Source of the DNA: Solobacterium sp. UBA636
GTDB taxonomy: Bacteria > Bacillota_I > Bacilli_A > Erysipelotrichales > Erysipelotrichaceae
Assembly: GCA_002299675.1 (NCBI GenBank)
Contig: DBOW01000019.1
Coordinates: 2,406 to 12,082 of the forward strand
DNA length: 9,677 bases
Direction: 5' to 3'
Below, one piece after another: positions 1 through 6,817 of this stretch. Position 1 is the stretch's first letter, and the number at the start of each line of letters is the position of its first letter. The notes beneath the pieces were generated by a model that was not told the origin of the DNA, did not search any database, and saw only the letters and a program-made list of their open reading frames with translations. Position numbers and translations under genes: made by a program.

Positions 1-2
1 TT

Positions 3-110
3 TTTTGGATGGATAATAAAGCACTCACCAGTTCTGTTCTTAAATTTTTCTTTAACCTGTTCAGTGAAGCTGTTGTGTATGTTTTTGCAGATTTTACTTC
101 TATTGCCTAA
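3..110 (+). CDS. Possible C-terminal fragment of an upstream gene
   Basis: One plus-strand frame is open from the left edge to a TAA at 108-110. It encodes about 35 residues rich in Phe, Leu and Val, ending in VVYVFADFTSIA, which could be the tail of a membrane or hydrophobic protein. A second frame is also open (to a TAA at 118-120), so an open frame here is not decisive. No family can be recognised, and the reading could be chance in AT-rich DNA. Confidence 0.2.
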   Translation, partial: FWMDNKALTSSVLKFFFNLFSEAVVYVFADFTSIA

Positions 111-283
111 TCTTCCATAAATCTGTATAAGCTATAATTCGAATATTTGATAATACCTTCAAATTAAAATTGTTTATGCGCAATACTTATTGTTGAATAA
201 AAAATGATTAGGCGACAACTAAGGAAGATATCTAAATCTGATTATACGCTATAGATAGCCCAGGTAATATGTCTATATACAAC

Positions 284-338
284 TTTTCCAAGGGAGTTTT
301 TGATAAAAATAATATTTTCCAGGGACTTTAATTAAAAT
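284..338. repeat. Imperfect tandem pair upstream of a promoter
   Basis: Two similar units lie at 284-310 and 315-338. Each starts TTTTCCA, continues with GGGA and a T-rich stretch, and ends AAAAT; they differ by small indels and a few substitutions. They sit directly upstream of the extended -10 at 338-346, where tandem regulator sites could lie. No known operator is recognised, so this may be local duplication without function. Confidence 0.35.
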
Positions 339-346
339 GATACAAT
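338..346 (+). promoter_or_regulatory. Extended -10 promoter of the 136-residue protein gene
   Basis: TG-A-TACAAT matches the extended -10 form TGNTATAAT with one mismatch. No good -35 box lies 16-18 bp upstream, which extended -10 promoters can do without. Transcription would start near 353, giving a short leader that contains the Shine-Dalgarno site AAGAAGG at 354-360. Confidence 0.5.
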
Positions 347-368
347 TTAACCAAAGAAGGAATACATT

Positions 369-779
369 ATGGAAAACAAGTACAAATATGTAAGAATACA
401 GGGCAGGAACCTTGTAGCTAATACTTTAACAGGAAAAGGTATCTTTGCCATCTTTATGGAGATGATTAAAAATAATTCAATGGAACAGGAAGATGCGGAT
501 CTTTATATGGCAATTGATGAGTGGTTTGCGGAAAATCTTCCCTGGCCCGAACAGTGTAAGAATCAGGAAAAAGTTATCTGTTTCTTTAAGACTGATAACT
601 CCAATGTGATGCTGAAATGGATTAAGCCAGCCTTATGGCTTCTAGATAGATACAATGTTCCATATTATCTTGTCTATACTAATAATCCTGGTGAGATAGT
701 CTATGAAGATGAGTATCAGATTGTTGCCAAGGTAGATGATATTTTAATAGAGGGTGTGCCTGATTCGTGGTCTAAGTAA
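369..779 (+). CDS. Small soluble protein of unknown function (136 residues)
   Basis: No named family can be assigned. The protein has no signal peptide and no membrane segment, so it is probably cytosolic. Its second half alternates hydrophobic and charged stretches: FFKTDN (72-77), a likely helix around 80-95 (MLKWIKPALWLLDRY), then a strand-like LVYTNNPGEIVYEDEYQIVAK (about 101-121). The pattern WFK or FFK, then a helix, then T-x-PG-x-IVYED-x-Q-VVA, resembles small uncharacterised bacterial proteins I have seen, but that is recollection and gives no function. The start is well supported: AAGAAGG at 354-360 lies 8 bases before ATG. The gene has its own promoter (338-346) and a terminator at its stop codon, so it is probably monocistronic and independent of the LacI gene downstream. 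Coding is convincing; function is unknown. Confidence 0.8.
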   Translation: MENKYKYVRIQGRNLVANTLTGKGIFAIFMEMIKNNSMEQEDADLYMAIDEWFAENLPWPEQCKNQEKVICFFKTDNSNVMLKWIKPALWLLDRYNVPYYLVYTNNPGEIVYEDEYQIVAKVDDILIEGVPDSWSK

Positions 780-812
780 ATAAGAAGACTGTTCAAAGCC
801 TTCTTATTTTTT
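778..812 (+). terminator. Rho-independent terminator after the 136-residue protein
   Basis: AAATAAGAAG (778-787) and CTTCTTATTT (800-809) form a perfect 10-bp stem with a 12-base loop, followed by a T-run to 812. The left arm overlaps the stop codon at 777-779. The stem is A/U-rich, so it may be leaky, but the layout separates this gene from the LacI gene. Confidence 0.75.
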
Positions 813-872
813 GGGAATACATATTTTACATTATTAATATATCAGGATATGCATTATGGTTATGACAAACAA

Positions 873-892
873 TTTCCTTATTGATAAGGAAA
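873..892. promoter_or_regulatory. Inverted repeat, candidate operator of the LacI-type regulator
   Basis: TTTCCTTAT (873-881) and ATAAGGAAA (884-892) are perfect 9-bp arms with a 2-base centre (TG). The dyad ends three bases before the extended -10 of the LacI-type gene, where a bound dimer would block RNA polymerase. LacI-family operators are typically even-length palindromes of about this size, although most have a central CG, which is absent here. Autoregulation is an inference. Confidence 0.5.
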
Positions 893-895
893 AAC

Positions 896-904
896 TGATA
901 CAAT
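896..904 (+). promoter_or_regulatory. Extended -10 promoter of the LacI-type regulator
   Basis: TG-A-TACAAT at 896-904 repeats the promoter of the upstream gene; TGATACAATTTAA is identical in both (338-350 and 896-908). The hexamer ends only 7 bases before the ATG at 912, so transcription would start at about the A of the start codon. No Shine-Dalgarno site lies at the usual distance; AAGGA is more than 20 bases upstream. The mRNA may therefore be leaderless. Confidence 0.5.
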
Positions 905-911
905 TTAAAAG

Positions 912-1889
912 ATGTATAAAGAAGACAGATACAGAATAAGTGATATAGCTCTGGAACTTGGTCTAAGTACGGCCACAGTTTCCAATGTCATCAATGGAAA
1001 GCTGAACAAGGTTTCTAGGGAAACGGCAATGAGAGTATGGAAACTCATTGAAGAAAAGGAATATCTGCCTGGTAAGGCTGATATACTGCTTGGCCAGAAT
1101 GACAGTAAGATAATCGGTATTTTTATTGATGACCATATCAAATATGAAGGAAAGGTTCTGGAGGATCCTTTTATCAGTTCCTGTGTTAATGGCTTTGTCT
1201 ATGAAATAGAAAATAATGGTTATGTTTCAATGCTTAAGCTGACTGATAAGGTAAGCGATCTTATTGGTTTTTCTTCGATGTGGAATATGGCGGGAGTTGT
1301 GGTTATTGGTTTTTGTGAACAGGATTATAATTACCTGAGAAATAATATGCGTATTCCTTTTGTGGTTATCGATGGAGACTCAGCTGAGGGTGAAAGATTC
1401 TGCAATATTTGTATTGATAATTTTGATGGCGGAGTACAGGCTGGCACTTATTTTAAAAGTATTGGTTTACATAAGGCTTTATGTATAAGTGATAACTATG
1501 AGAATGTTGACAGGGAACGTATTGATGGTTTCAGAAGTGTAATAAGTGATGCACAAATAATGATGGTGCCAATGACCAAAGAGAAAAGAGATGTGTTCTA
1601 TAAAGAGAATATGGAATATCTTGATGGCTTTGACTGCGTTTTCTGTGTTTCGGATTATTATGCGTTAGAGTTTATGAAGCTTGGTTTAAATAAATCTTTG
1701 ATTGGTTTTGATGATGTTCCTCTGGCTTCTATGATGAATTTAAGCACGGTAAGGCAGGATAATCGATTAAGGGCTAAAGTGGGTATCGAGAAATTAATTG
1801 AGCTTATTCATGGAAATGATGTTGAAAACAATATAGTTCTGCCTGTTGAACTGGTGATACGTCAGGTTACGCATTTAACCAAAATATAA
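912..1889 (+). CDS. LacI/GalR-family transcriptional regulator
   Basis: A cytosolic DNA-binding repressor of normal family length (325 residues). Residues 8-28 form the typical LacI helix-turn-helix (RISDIALELGLSTATVSNVI), followed by NGK, VSRETAMRV and the hinge-region sequence EYLPGKADILL (about 50-60). The hinge is slightly off the usual YxPNxxARxL form: PG replaces PN and no Arg follows. Residues 66 to the end match the periplasmic-binding-protein-like effector domain, including IGIFIDD (68-74) and the late motif IGFDDVPLAS (264-273) followed by LSTVRQDN. Family members usually bind a sugar or nucleoside; the ligand cannot be read here. The ATG at 912 gives the usual short N-terminus. The MATE gene follows after 27 bp, so it is a plausible target. 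A perfect dyad at 873-892 suggests autoregulation. Confidence 0.92.
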   Translation: MYKEDRYRISDIALELGLSTATVSNVINGKLNKVSRETAMRVWKLIEEKEYLPGKADILLGQNDSKIIGIFIDDHIKYEGKVLEDPFISSCVNGFVYEIENNGYVSMLKLTDKVSDLIGFSSMWNMAGVVVIGFCEQDYNYLRNNMRIPFVVIDGDSAEGERFCNICIDNFDGGVQAGTYFKSIGLHKALCISDNYENVDRERIDGFRSVISDAQIMMVPMTKEKRDVFYKENMEYLDGFDCVFCVSDYYALEFMKLGLNKSLIGFDDVPLASMMNLSTVRQDNRLRAKVGIEKLIELIHGNDVENNIVLPVELVIRQVTHLTKI

Positions 1890-1904
1890 TTTATATTTCT
1901 TTTA

Positions 1905-1910
1905 TACAAT
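1905..1910 (+). promoter_or_regulatory. -10-like element just before the MATE gene
   Basis: TACAAT (within TTTTATACAAT) ends 6 bases before the ATG at 1917, and no Shine-Dalgarno site is present. A transcript from it would begin at about the start codon. No convincing -35 box lies 17 bp upstream; the region is very AT-rich and holds a palindrome AAATATAA-T-TTATATTT at 1882-1898. Function is inferred from the same arrangement at other genes in this window. Confidence 0.35.
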
Positions 1911-1916
1911 GATGGT

Positions 1917-3230
1917 ATGAAAAGGGATAGTTTTTTAAGAGCGGTACTATTAATTGCGGTACCGGTTGCCCTGCAGTCAATGCTGCAGGCATCATTTTCA
2001 ATTATTGATCAGATTATGATAGGACAGCTGGGTACGGTTTCGGTGGCAGCTGTAGGCCTTGCCAGCAAGTTTTCAAGTATCTACAATGTGCTGGTAAGTG
2101 CTCTGGCCACGGTTTCGGGCATTATGATTGCACAATATCTGGGCAATAAGAATCAGAATGAAGTCCATCGCAGTTTTTATCTTAATCTTGTTATAGGGTT
2201 TATTCTGGCTATTGTGTTTATGACAGCTGGTGTTTTCTTTAATGAAGGCGTTATGAGTCTTTATACTAAAGATGTTCATACTCTTTTAGAGAGCGCAGAG
2301 TATCTGTTTATTACTTCTTTTGGTTTTGTCGCACTTGGTCTGACGACAATGTTAAGTACTCTGTTTAGATGTATTGAGAAGGCATCTTTGCCTCTTTATG
2401 CTTCGATTGTGGCCGCTGTATTGAATACAGTATTAAACTATGTATTTATTTTTATATTTGAGCTGGGCTATAAAGGCGCAGCCTATGCTACAGTAATCAG
2501 CCAGTATGTAAACTTGCTGATAGTTCTTGTTATGTTTATTAAGTATCGTGATACTGTAAGAAAAGAAAACAGGCCATATGACAGGTTTGATGTTAAATGG
2601 TACCTTGGTATACTGATGCCACTGCTTATATGTGAATTCATGTGGTCACTTGGTGAAAATATCTATGCCGCCATCTATGGCAATATGTCAACGGCTTCAA
2701 GTGCGGCTATGACCCTGATTAATCCGATTCAGGGATTAATGATTGGGGCTTTGTGCGGTCTTAGTTCAGCTGCTGGTATTCTGATAGGGAAGATGCTTGG
2801 TGCCAGAGAAAATGATGAAGCATGCAGGTCTGGAAAGAGGCTTCTGCTTTATGGCTTTGCAGGATCAGTTATTTTAAGCATCGTGATTGTTTTAACCAGA
2901 GGAATCTATGTAAATATCTATAATGTAGAAAGCGAAATAAAGGAACTTACAAAGATGATACTTATAGCCTATGCCATTGTGGCTCCATTTAAGGTGGCTA
3001 ATATGATACTGGGTGGAGGCATACTCAGAAGTGGCGGTAAGACAACAATAACCATGGCGGTTGATCTGATTGGTACCTGGGTATTTGGTGTTCCTCTGGG
3101 GTTAATCAGTGCCTTTATATTTAAGTTAAGTATTCCTTATGTTTACTTTATTCTTTCCCTGGAGGAGGTTGTGAGATTTATTATTTCAATGTTTATCTTT
3201 AAATCTCGTAAATGGATGGCTTCTTTCTAG
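1917..3230 (+). CDS. MATE-family multidrug efflux transporter
   Basis: An integral membrane exporter that uses a sodium or proton gradient to expel drugs or metabolites; the substrate is unknown. The 437 residues fit the family's usual length and contain about 12 hydrophobic segments. Family marks include SIIDQIMIGQLG in the first helix (28-39), GIMIAQYLGNKN (68-79), LNTVLNYVFIF then GYKGAAYATVISQ at the end of the N-terminal half (169-196), and GGGILRSGGKTT with a following W-x-x-x-VPLG stretch in the second half. The N-terminus MKRDSFLRAVLLIAVPVALQ starts at the normal family position, which supports the ATG at 1917 despite the missing ribosome binding site. It lies 27 bp after the LacI-type gene and 12 bp before RNase R. 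LacI control is plausible by position but unusual for MATE pumps. Confidence 0.93.
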   Translation: MKRDSFLRAVLLIAVPVALQSMLQASFSIIDQIMIGQLGTVSVAAVGLASKFSSIYNVLVSALATVSGIMIAQYLGNKNQNEVHRSFYLNLVIGFILAIVFMTAGVFFNEGVMSLYTKDVHTLLESAEYLFITSFGFVALGLTTMLSTLFRCIEKASLPLYASIVAAVLNTVLNYVFIFIFELGYKGAAYATVISQYVNLLIVLVMFIKYRDTVRKENRPYDRFDVKWYLGILMPLLICEFMWSLGENIYAAIYGNMSTASSAAMTLINPIQGLMIGALCGLSSAAGILIGKMLGARENDEACRSGKRLLLYGFAGSVILSIVIVLTRGIYVNIYNVESEIKELTKMILIAYAIVAPFKVANMILGGGILRSGGKTTITMAVDLIGTWVFGVPLGLISAFIFKLSIPYVYFILSLEEVVRFIISMFIFKSRKWMASF

Positions 3231-3236
3231 TACAAT
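3231..3236 (+). promoter_or_regulatory. -10-like element just before the RNase R gene
   Basis: TACAAT directly follows the MATE stop codon (TAG 3228-3230) and ends 6 bases before the ATG at 3243, exactly as at the MATE gene. GAGGT at 3238-3242 touches the ATG and is too close to serve as a normal Shine-Dalgarno site. No -35 box is seen 17 bp upstream. Confidence 0.35.
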
Positions 3237-3242
3237 TGAGGT

Positions 3243-5249
3243 ATGAGAGAAAAGATAGTAGAACTTTTAAAGGAAAGAGATTTAAGTGTTGAGGAGTTAA
3301 GTGTTTTATTAAACTGTAATTCTAAGGATTTTGTAAGGCTTAATAAGGAAGTAAATCAGCTGGTCAGTGATAGACTGGCTGTTTTTGATGATAAGAATAA
3401 TAAGATCAGGCTTAATGATTTTTATCAGGGTGAAGTTGTATATTCTGAAGGTATTTTATCTGTAATTGATGGAAAGATGGAGTATCCTGTTGTTAATGGG
3501 GAAGAATATAATCTTTTTGCGGGTGATGAGATTCTTTATGAATTAAACAGGAATGAAGCCATATGTGTATCAATCATTAAGCGAGCCAGGATATATGTAA
3601 CCGGGATTATCAGAGAGGGAAAAAGGGATTTTTATTTTTACAGTGATGATAAGTTTTTTAAGGATTATAGAATAGTTAATTATAAGGATTTTAAGCTTAG
3701 AAGGAACTATAAGGTACGCTGTTATATTAGCGATTATAAGAATAAACTGTTGAAGATAGATAAGGTTATAGGTCATATTAATGATAATGGTGTTCTGGAG
3801 GAATCTGTATTGCTGAAATATGATATCAGGAAGGACTTTCCCAGGAAGGTGGTTAAAGAGCTGGAGAATATTGATAAGACTGTTTATATCGGCAATCGAA
3901 GAGATTTGAGAAACAAATGTTTTATTACTATTGATGGAAGGGATGCCAAAGACTTTGATGATGCAGTGTGTATTGAAAAGGAAGAGACAGGCTATGTTCT
4001 GTATGTGTCTATTGCGGATGTTTCTAATTATGTAAAAGAGAACAGTGAACTGGATAAGGAGGCTTTAAGAAGAGGTACTTCTATTTATTACCCAGGCAAG
4101 GTTATACCAATGCTGCCGGAAATATTGAGCAATGATCTCTGTTCTTTAAGAGAAGGTGTGGACAGATATACTCTGAGTGTTAAGATGCACATTGGCTACG
4201 ATGGAGAAATAAGTGAATATGATCTCTGCGAGTCAGTTATCTGTTCTAAGCATCGTATGACTTATGATGATGTAAACAGGATACTTGAACATGATGAATA
4301 TTTATTAGATAAGTACAGTGATATTAAGCAGATGATATTTGATGGCTATAATTTATCTAGGGTTATCGATAAGAAAAGGAAGCAGTCTGGTGGAATTAAT
4401 TTTGAGAGTAATGAGGCTGTTATTGTATTAAATAAAGATAAGGTTGTAGATATAAAGCCAAGAATACAGAGCAAGAGCGAACAGATGATTGAGGACTTTA
4501 TGATTGAGGCCAACAGGGTGGTGGCAGGTCATATGTTCTATCTTGATCTGCCGATGATTTATCGAAATCATGATTATCCAAAGGCTGACAGGATAGCTGA
4601 TTTTGTGAAAACTGTTGAGGATATGGATTATCATTTCAGAGGCAATATCTATGAACTTGAAAGTTACGTGCTGAATAACTGTCTAAAGTCTTTTGAGGGA
4701 AGCGTGGAATATCCCCTGGTTTCTTCTTTACTTTTAAGATGCATGGCCAAAGCGGTCTATGAGACGGGATGTACTGGTCATTATGGTCTTGGTTTAAAGG
4801 AGTACTGTCATTTTACTTCACCGATAAGAAGATATCCTGATCTGATTGTGCATCGTATGCTCAGGAAGTATGTGTTTAATGTAAATAGTGATTATGATAA
4901 GGATAATAAGAAGAATGTTGTTATAGCCAGGGACTGCAACAAGGCTGAAAGAGTGGCGGTATCAATTGAAAGAGCTATTGATGATATTTATAAATGTATT
5001 TATATGGAAGACAAGATTTCTCAGAGGTTCGAAGGTGTTATCAGCTATATAGGAGCTCATGGATTTTTTGTGAAACTGGAGAACACGGTTGAGGGCTTTG
5101 TGGGCTATGAGGAAGCGGAAAATGATTTCAGGATAGGACAGAAGGTTAAAGTTATTGTAAGCAGTGTTGATAAGCTTAGAGGCAATATTGATTTTGTGTT
5201 GTATCATAAAAATAGATATGAAAGAGAAACTGAGAAAAGGTATTTCTAA
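3243..5249 (+). CDS. rnr: Ribonuclease R (3'-5' exoribonuclease, RNB family)
   Basis: A cytosolic processive exonuclease that degrades structured RNA, and in bacteria takes part in mRNA turnover, rRNA quality control and tmRNA-linked decay. Domain order is normal: an N-terminal winged-helix-like segment (about 1-60), cold-shock/OB-type domains (about 65-190), the RNB catalytic domain from about 215, and a C-terminal S1 RNA-binding domain (about 594-661, EGVISYIGAHGFFVKLENTVEGFV). The catalytic motif TIDGRDAKDFDDAV supplies the four metal-binding aspartates Asp231, Asp237, Asp239 and Asp240. Further family motifs are IADVSNYV, SIYYPGKVIPMLP and HFTSPIRRYPDLIVHR. At 668 residues it is compact compared with the usual 700-800, and it lacks a long basic C-terminal tail. 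Its last 32 bases overlap the YihY gene, which suggests translational coupling. The start at 3243 fits the family N-terminus; no ribosome binding site at normal distance is present. Confidence 0.95.
   Translation: MREKIVELLKERDLSVEELSVLLNCNSKDFVRLNKEVNQLVSDRLAVFDDKNNKIRLNDFYQGEVVYSEGILSVIDGKMEYPVVNGEEYNLFAGDEILYELNRNEAICVSIIKRARIYVTGIIREGKRDFYFYSDDKFFKDYRIVNYKDFKLRRNYKVRCYISDYKNKLLKIDKVIGHINDNGVLEESVLLKYDIRKDFPRKVVKELENIDKTVYIGNRRDLRNKCFITIDGRDAKDFDDAVCIEKEETGYVLYVSIADVSNYVKENSELDKEALRRGTSIYYPGKVIPMLPEILSNDLCSLREGVDRYTLSVKMHIGYDGEISEYDLCESVICSKHRMTYDDVNRILEHDEYLLDKYSDIKQMIFDGYNLSRVIDKKRKQSGGINFESNEAVIVLNKDKVVDIKPRIQSKSEQMIEDFMIEANRVVAGHMFYLDLPMIYRNHDYPKADRIADFVKTVEDMDYHFRGNIYELESYVLNNCLKSFEGSVEYPLVSSLLLRCMAKAVYETGCTGHYGLGLKEYCHFTSPIRRYPDLIVHRMLRKYVFNVNSDYDKDNKKNVVIARDCNKAERVAVSIERAIDDIYKCIYMEDKISQRFEGVISYIGAHGFFVKLENTVEGFVGYEEAENDFRIGQKVKVIVSSVDKLRGNIDFVLYHKNRYERETEKRYF
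5198..5217 (+). promoter_or_regulatory. TATCAT element before the YihY gene
   Basis: GTTGTATCATAAA (5198-5210) is identical, over 13 bases, to the sequence before the DtxR-type gene (7184-7172, minus strand), and both lie just upstream of ATATG. The -10-like TATCAT is at 5202-5207, 10 bases before the ATG at 5218. It lies inside the RNase R coding sequence (codons for VLYHK) and has no -35 box 17 bp upstream, so it could be coincidence. Confidence 0.25.
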
Positions 5250-6087
5250 ACTCCCTGATCTGATAGATGAATTTATGGCATTTATCGATCATGCGTTTGT
5301 GAATGATAAGATTAATGTGTATGGAGCGCAGGCGGCATTTTATTTTATTGTGTCTGCAGTGCCTTTCCTGATGTTCCTTTTGTCGACTTTGCGCTATATT
5401 ATTCCCATCACAATGGATGAGCTGCTGGAGGCACTGAATATGCTTCCTTCCTCTATAGCCTACTGGATAGCCAGTATAGTAAGTCAGATATATACTGAGT
5501 CTTCAGTTCCTTTACTGTCTATTACGGCTATTACTACTTTGTATGCAGCTTCTAAGTCGGTGCATGCTTTAAGTATTGCCCTGATGCAGATTTATGAGCC
5601 TGATAAGGTTTATAGAACAATTAAAAACTGGATGATTTCATTAATTGATACGCTTCTGATGATACTTGTTATTGGCGGGTCTTTAGTGCTGCTGGTATTT
5701 GGCAAGCCAATAGTGAAACTTATTATTTCTTGTCTGCCAAGTGAGCTTGATTTTATTTTTGATCTGTTAAGGTCAACTAAAATTATCACCTATATTGTGA
5801 TTGTGCTGATATTTGCGCTTCTTTATAAAGTTCTAAGCAACACTAAGCGTCCTTATCGTGAGCAGCTGCCTGGAGCTGTATTTGCGATGGTTGGCTGGAG
5901 TATTTTTTCGGGTATCTATGCTTTCTATATTAATAATTATTCGAATTTTTCTGTTACCTATGGTTCCCTGGCGGCTGTTGTGCTGCTGATGTTATGGCTT
6001 AATGTGTGTCTTAATATATTTTTGTGGGGTGGAGAGATAAATGTGTTTCTAGATAAGAAACGGAAGGAGAAGGATTCACATGTTTGA
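5218..6087 (+). CDS. YihY/BrkB-family integral membrane protein
   Basis: A cytoplasmic-membrane protein of the YihY/virulence factor BrkB family (289 residues from this start). The family's molecular role is poorly known; older labels as ribonuclease BN are an error that should not be carried over despite RNase R next door. Six hydrophobic segments are visible, starting about residues 37-60, 95-120, 138-162, 188-206, 218-240 and 248-272. Family marks are YGAQAAFYFIVSAVPFLM (35-52) and the C-terminal VTYGSLAAVVLLMLWL and LWGGEINV (247-276), followed by a charged tail. The same frame is open to an ATG at 5164, but that would add 18 residues encoded wholly inside RNase R; the ATG at 5218 starts with the charged MKEKLRKG expected of the family. 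It overlaps RNase R by 32 bp and the SIS gene by 8 bp, so translational coupling is likely. No Shine-Dalgarno site is seen. Confidence 0.88.
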   Translation: MKEKLRKGISKLPDLIDEFMAFIDHAFVNDKINVYGAQAAFYFIVSAVPFLMFLLSTLRYIIPITMDELLEALNMLPSSIAYWIASIVSQIYTESSVPLLSITAITTLYAASKSVHALSIALMQIYEPDKVYRTIKNWMISLIDTLLMILVIGGSLVLLVFGKPIVKLIISCLPSELDFIFDLLRSTKIITYIVIVLIFALLYKVLSNTKRPYREQLPGAVFAMVGWSIFSGIYAFYINNYSNFSVTYGSLAAVVLLMLWLNVCLNIFLWGGEINVFLDKKRKEKDSHV

Positions 6088-6796
6088 TTATACAAAAAAT
6101 GTCCTGGAGCTTATTGAAAAAGCTGAGGAGGTTAATAGGGATGCCATCTTAGAGCTTTCCCAGTTAATTGAAAAGACAATAGTAGAAGATAAGATAATTC
6201 ACTGTTTTGGAACAGGTCATGGGCATATGCCAGGTATTGAGCTTTTTGGAAGGGCTGGCGGTCTTGGCAATGTTGATGCGATGGTTGATCCAGACTGCAT
6301 TCCTACTTTTGGTGCCAGAAGGTCATGCGCAATTGAAAGAACATCTGGGGTTGCGGATGTGGTCTATGATTCATATAAGATTGAACAGGGTGATATTATG
6401 ATTATTACCTCTAATTCAGGACGCAATGCCATGATAGTGGAAATGGCATTAAGGTGCCGAAAAGAAGGAATAAAGGTAATAGCCATAACCAATCTTAATC
6501 AGTCAAAGAATCAGGCTTCAAGACATTCAAGCGGCATGCGCCTGTTTGAACTGGCTGATGTGGTAATTGATACCTGCGTTCCAGTGGGAGATGTATCACT
6601 TGTTTATGATGGTGTTGAAACCGGTCCGGTTTCAAGCATCATGTGTATGTATCTTTTGAATACCTGTGTAGCTGAAGCTGTTAAAAATCTAACAGAAAAG
6701 GGCATTAAGCCCCTGGTATTTAAATCGCAGAATGTTGACGGCAACTCAAATGATGAGATTTATTCAAAGTATGAGGGCCGTATTAAGCATTACTGA
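6080..6796 (+). CDS. SIS-domain sugar-phosphate-binding protein (UPF0309-like)
   Basis: A cytosolic 238-residue protein made of a single SIS (sugar isomerase) domain, resembling uncharacterised SIS proteins of the UPF0309 or putative phosphoheptose isomerase type. Visible motifs are HCFGTGHGHMPGIELFGRAGGL (41-62), taking the place of the usual first SIS glycine loop, and IITSNSGRNAMIVEMAL (108-124), the phosphate-binding Ser-rich loop, followed by GIKVIAITN. It is not MurQ or GlmS, which have other motifs and lengths. The reaction is unknown; binding of a phosphorylated sugar is expected from the fold. The start is well supported: AAGGAG at 6064-6069 and AGAAGG at 6068-6073 precede the ATG at good distance. 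It overlaps YihY by 8 bp and is probably the last gene of that transcript. Its TGA stop directly abuts the stop codon of the converging DtxR-type gene. Confidence 0.88.
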   Translation: MFDYTKNVLELIEKAEEVNRDAILELSQLIEKTIVEDKIIHCFGTGHGHMPGIELFGRAGGLGNVDAMVDPDCIPTFGARRSCAIERTSGVADVVYDSYKIEQGDIMIITSNSGRNAMIVEMALRCRKEGIKVIAITNLNQSKNQASRHSSGMRLFELADVVIDTCVPVGDVSLVYDGVETGPVSSIMCMYLLNTCVAEAVKNLTEKGIKPLVFKSQNVDGNSNDEIYSKYEGRIKHY

Positions 6797-6817
6797 TTAT
6801 CTGTTAAAGTGCTTTTT
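6785..6817 (+). terminator. Possible terminator at the end of the SIS gene
   Basis: AAGCA-TTA (6785-6792) can pair with TAA (6805-6807) and TGCTT (6810-6814) across a 2-base bulge, with a 12-base loop and a T-run at 6813-6817. The hairpin spans the two abutting stop codons, and its right arm lies inside the 3' end of the converging regulator gene. It is weak, and no better terminator is visible nearby. Confidence 0.4.

Larger units (their letters stand above)
111..368. other. Intergenic, AT-rich region upstream of the 136-residue protein
   Basis: No credible gene is visible on either strand. The stretch holds a short palindrome GCTAT-AG-ATAGC at 248-259, two imperfect copies of a roughly 25-bp unit at 284-338, and an extended -10 promoter at 338-346 feeding the next gene. 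I see no riboswitch fold, tRNA or terminator with a clear U-run. Confidence 0.5.

Noticed and set aside
105..213. Inverted pair GCCTAATC (105-112) and GATTAGGC (206-213), with a nearby ATCTTCC/GGAAGAT pair
   Set aside because: Arms are short and about 93 bases apart in AT-rich DNA, with no coherent fold or U-run; most likely chance.
905..1141. Minus-strand open frame over the LacI gene
   Set aside because: Opposite-strand shadow of a confidently identified gene; no family resemblance or start signal.
5164..5217. Upstream ATG extending the YihY protein by 18 residues
   Set aside because: The extra stretch is encoded wholly inside RNase R, and MKEKLRKG at 5218 is the natural family N-terminus.
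5218..6087. Naming the YihY-type protein ribonuclease BN
   Set aside because: It is a multi-span membrane protein with no nuclease motif; the name is a known misannotation of this family.
6207..6401. Plus-strand 64-residue frame inside the SIS gene, and another at 6732-6938
   Set aside because: Out-of-frame shadows of the SIS gene and its 3' border; no protein family is visible.
6080..6796. Naming the SIS protein MurQ, GmhA or a glucosamine-phosphate enzyme
   Set aside because: The first loop, FGTGHGHM, and the overall pattern fit uncharacterised UPF0309-like SIS proteins better; no specific substrate can be read.
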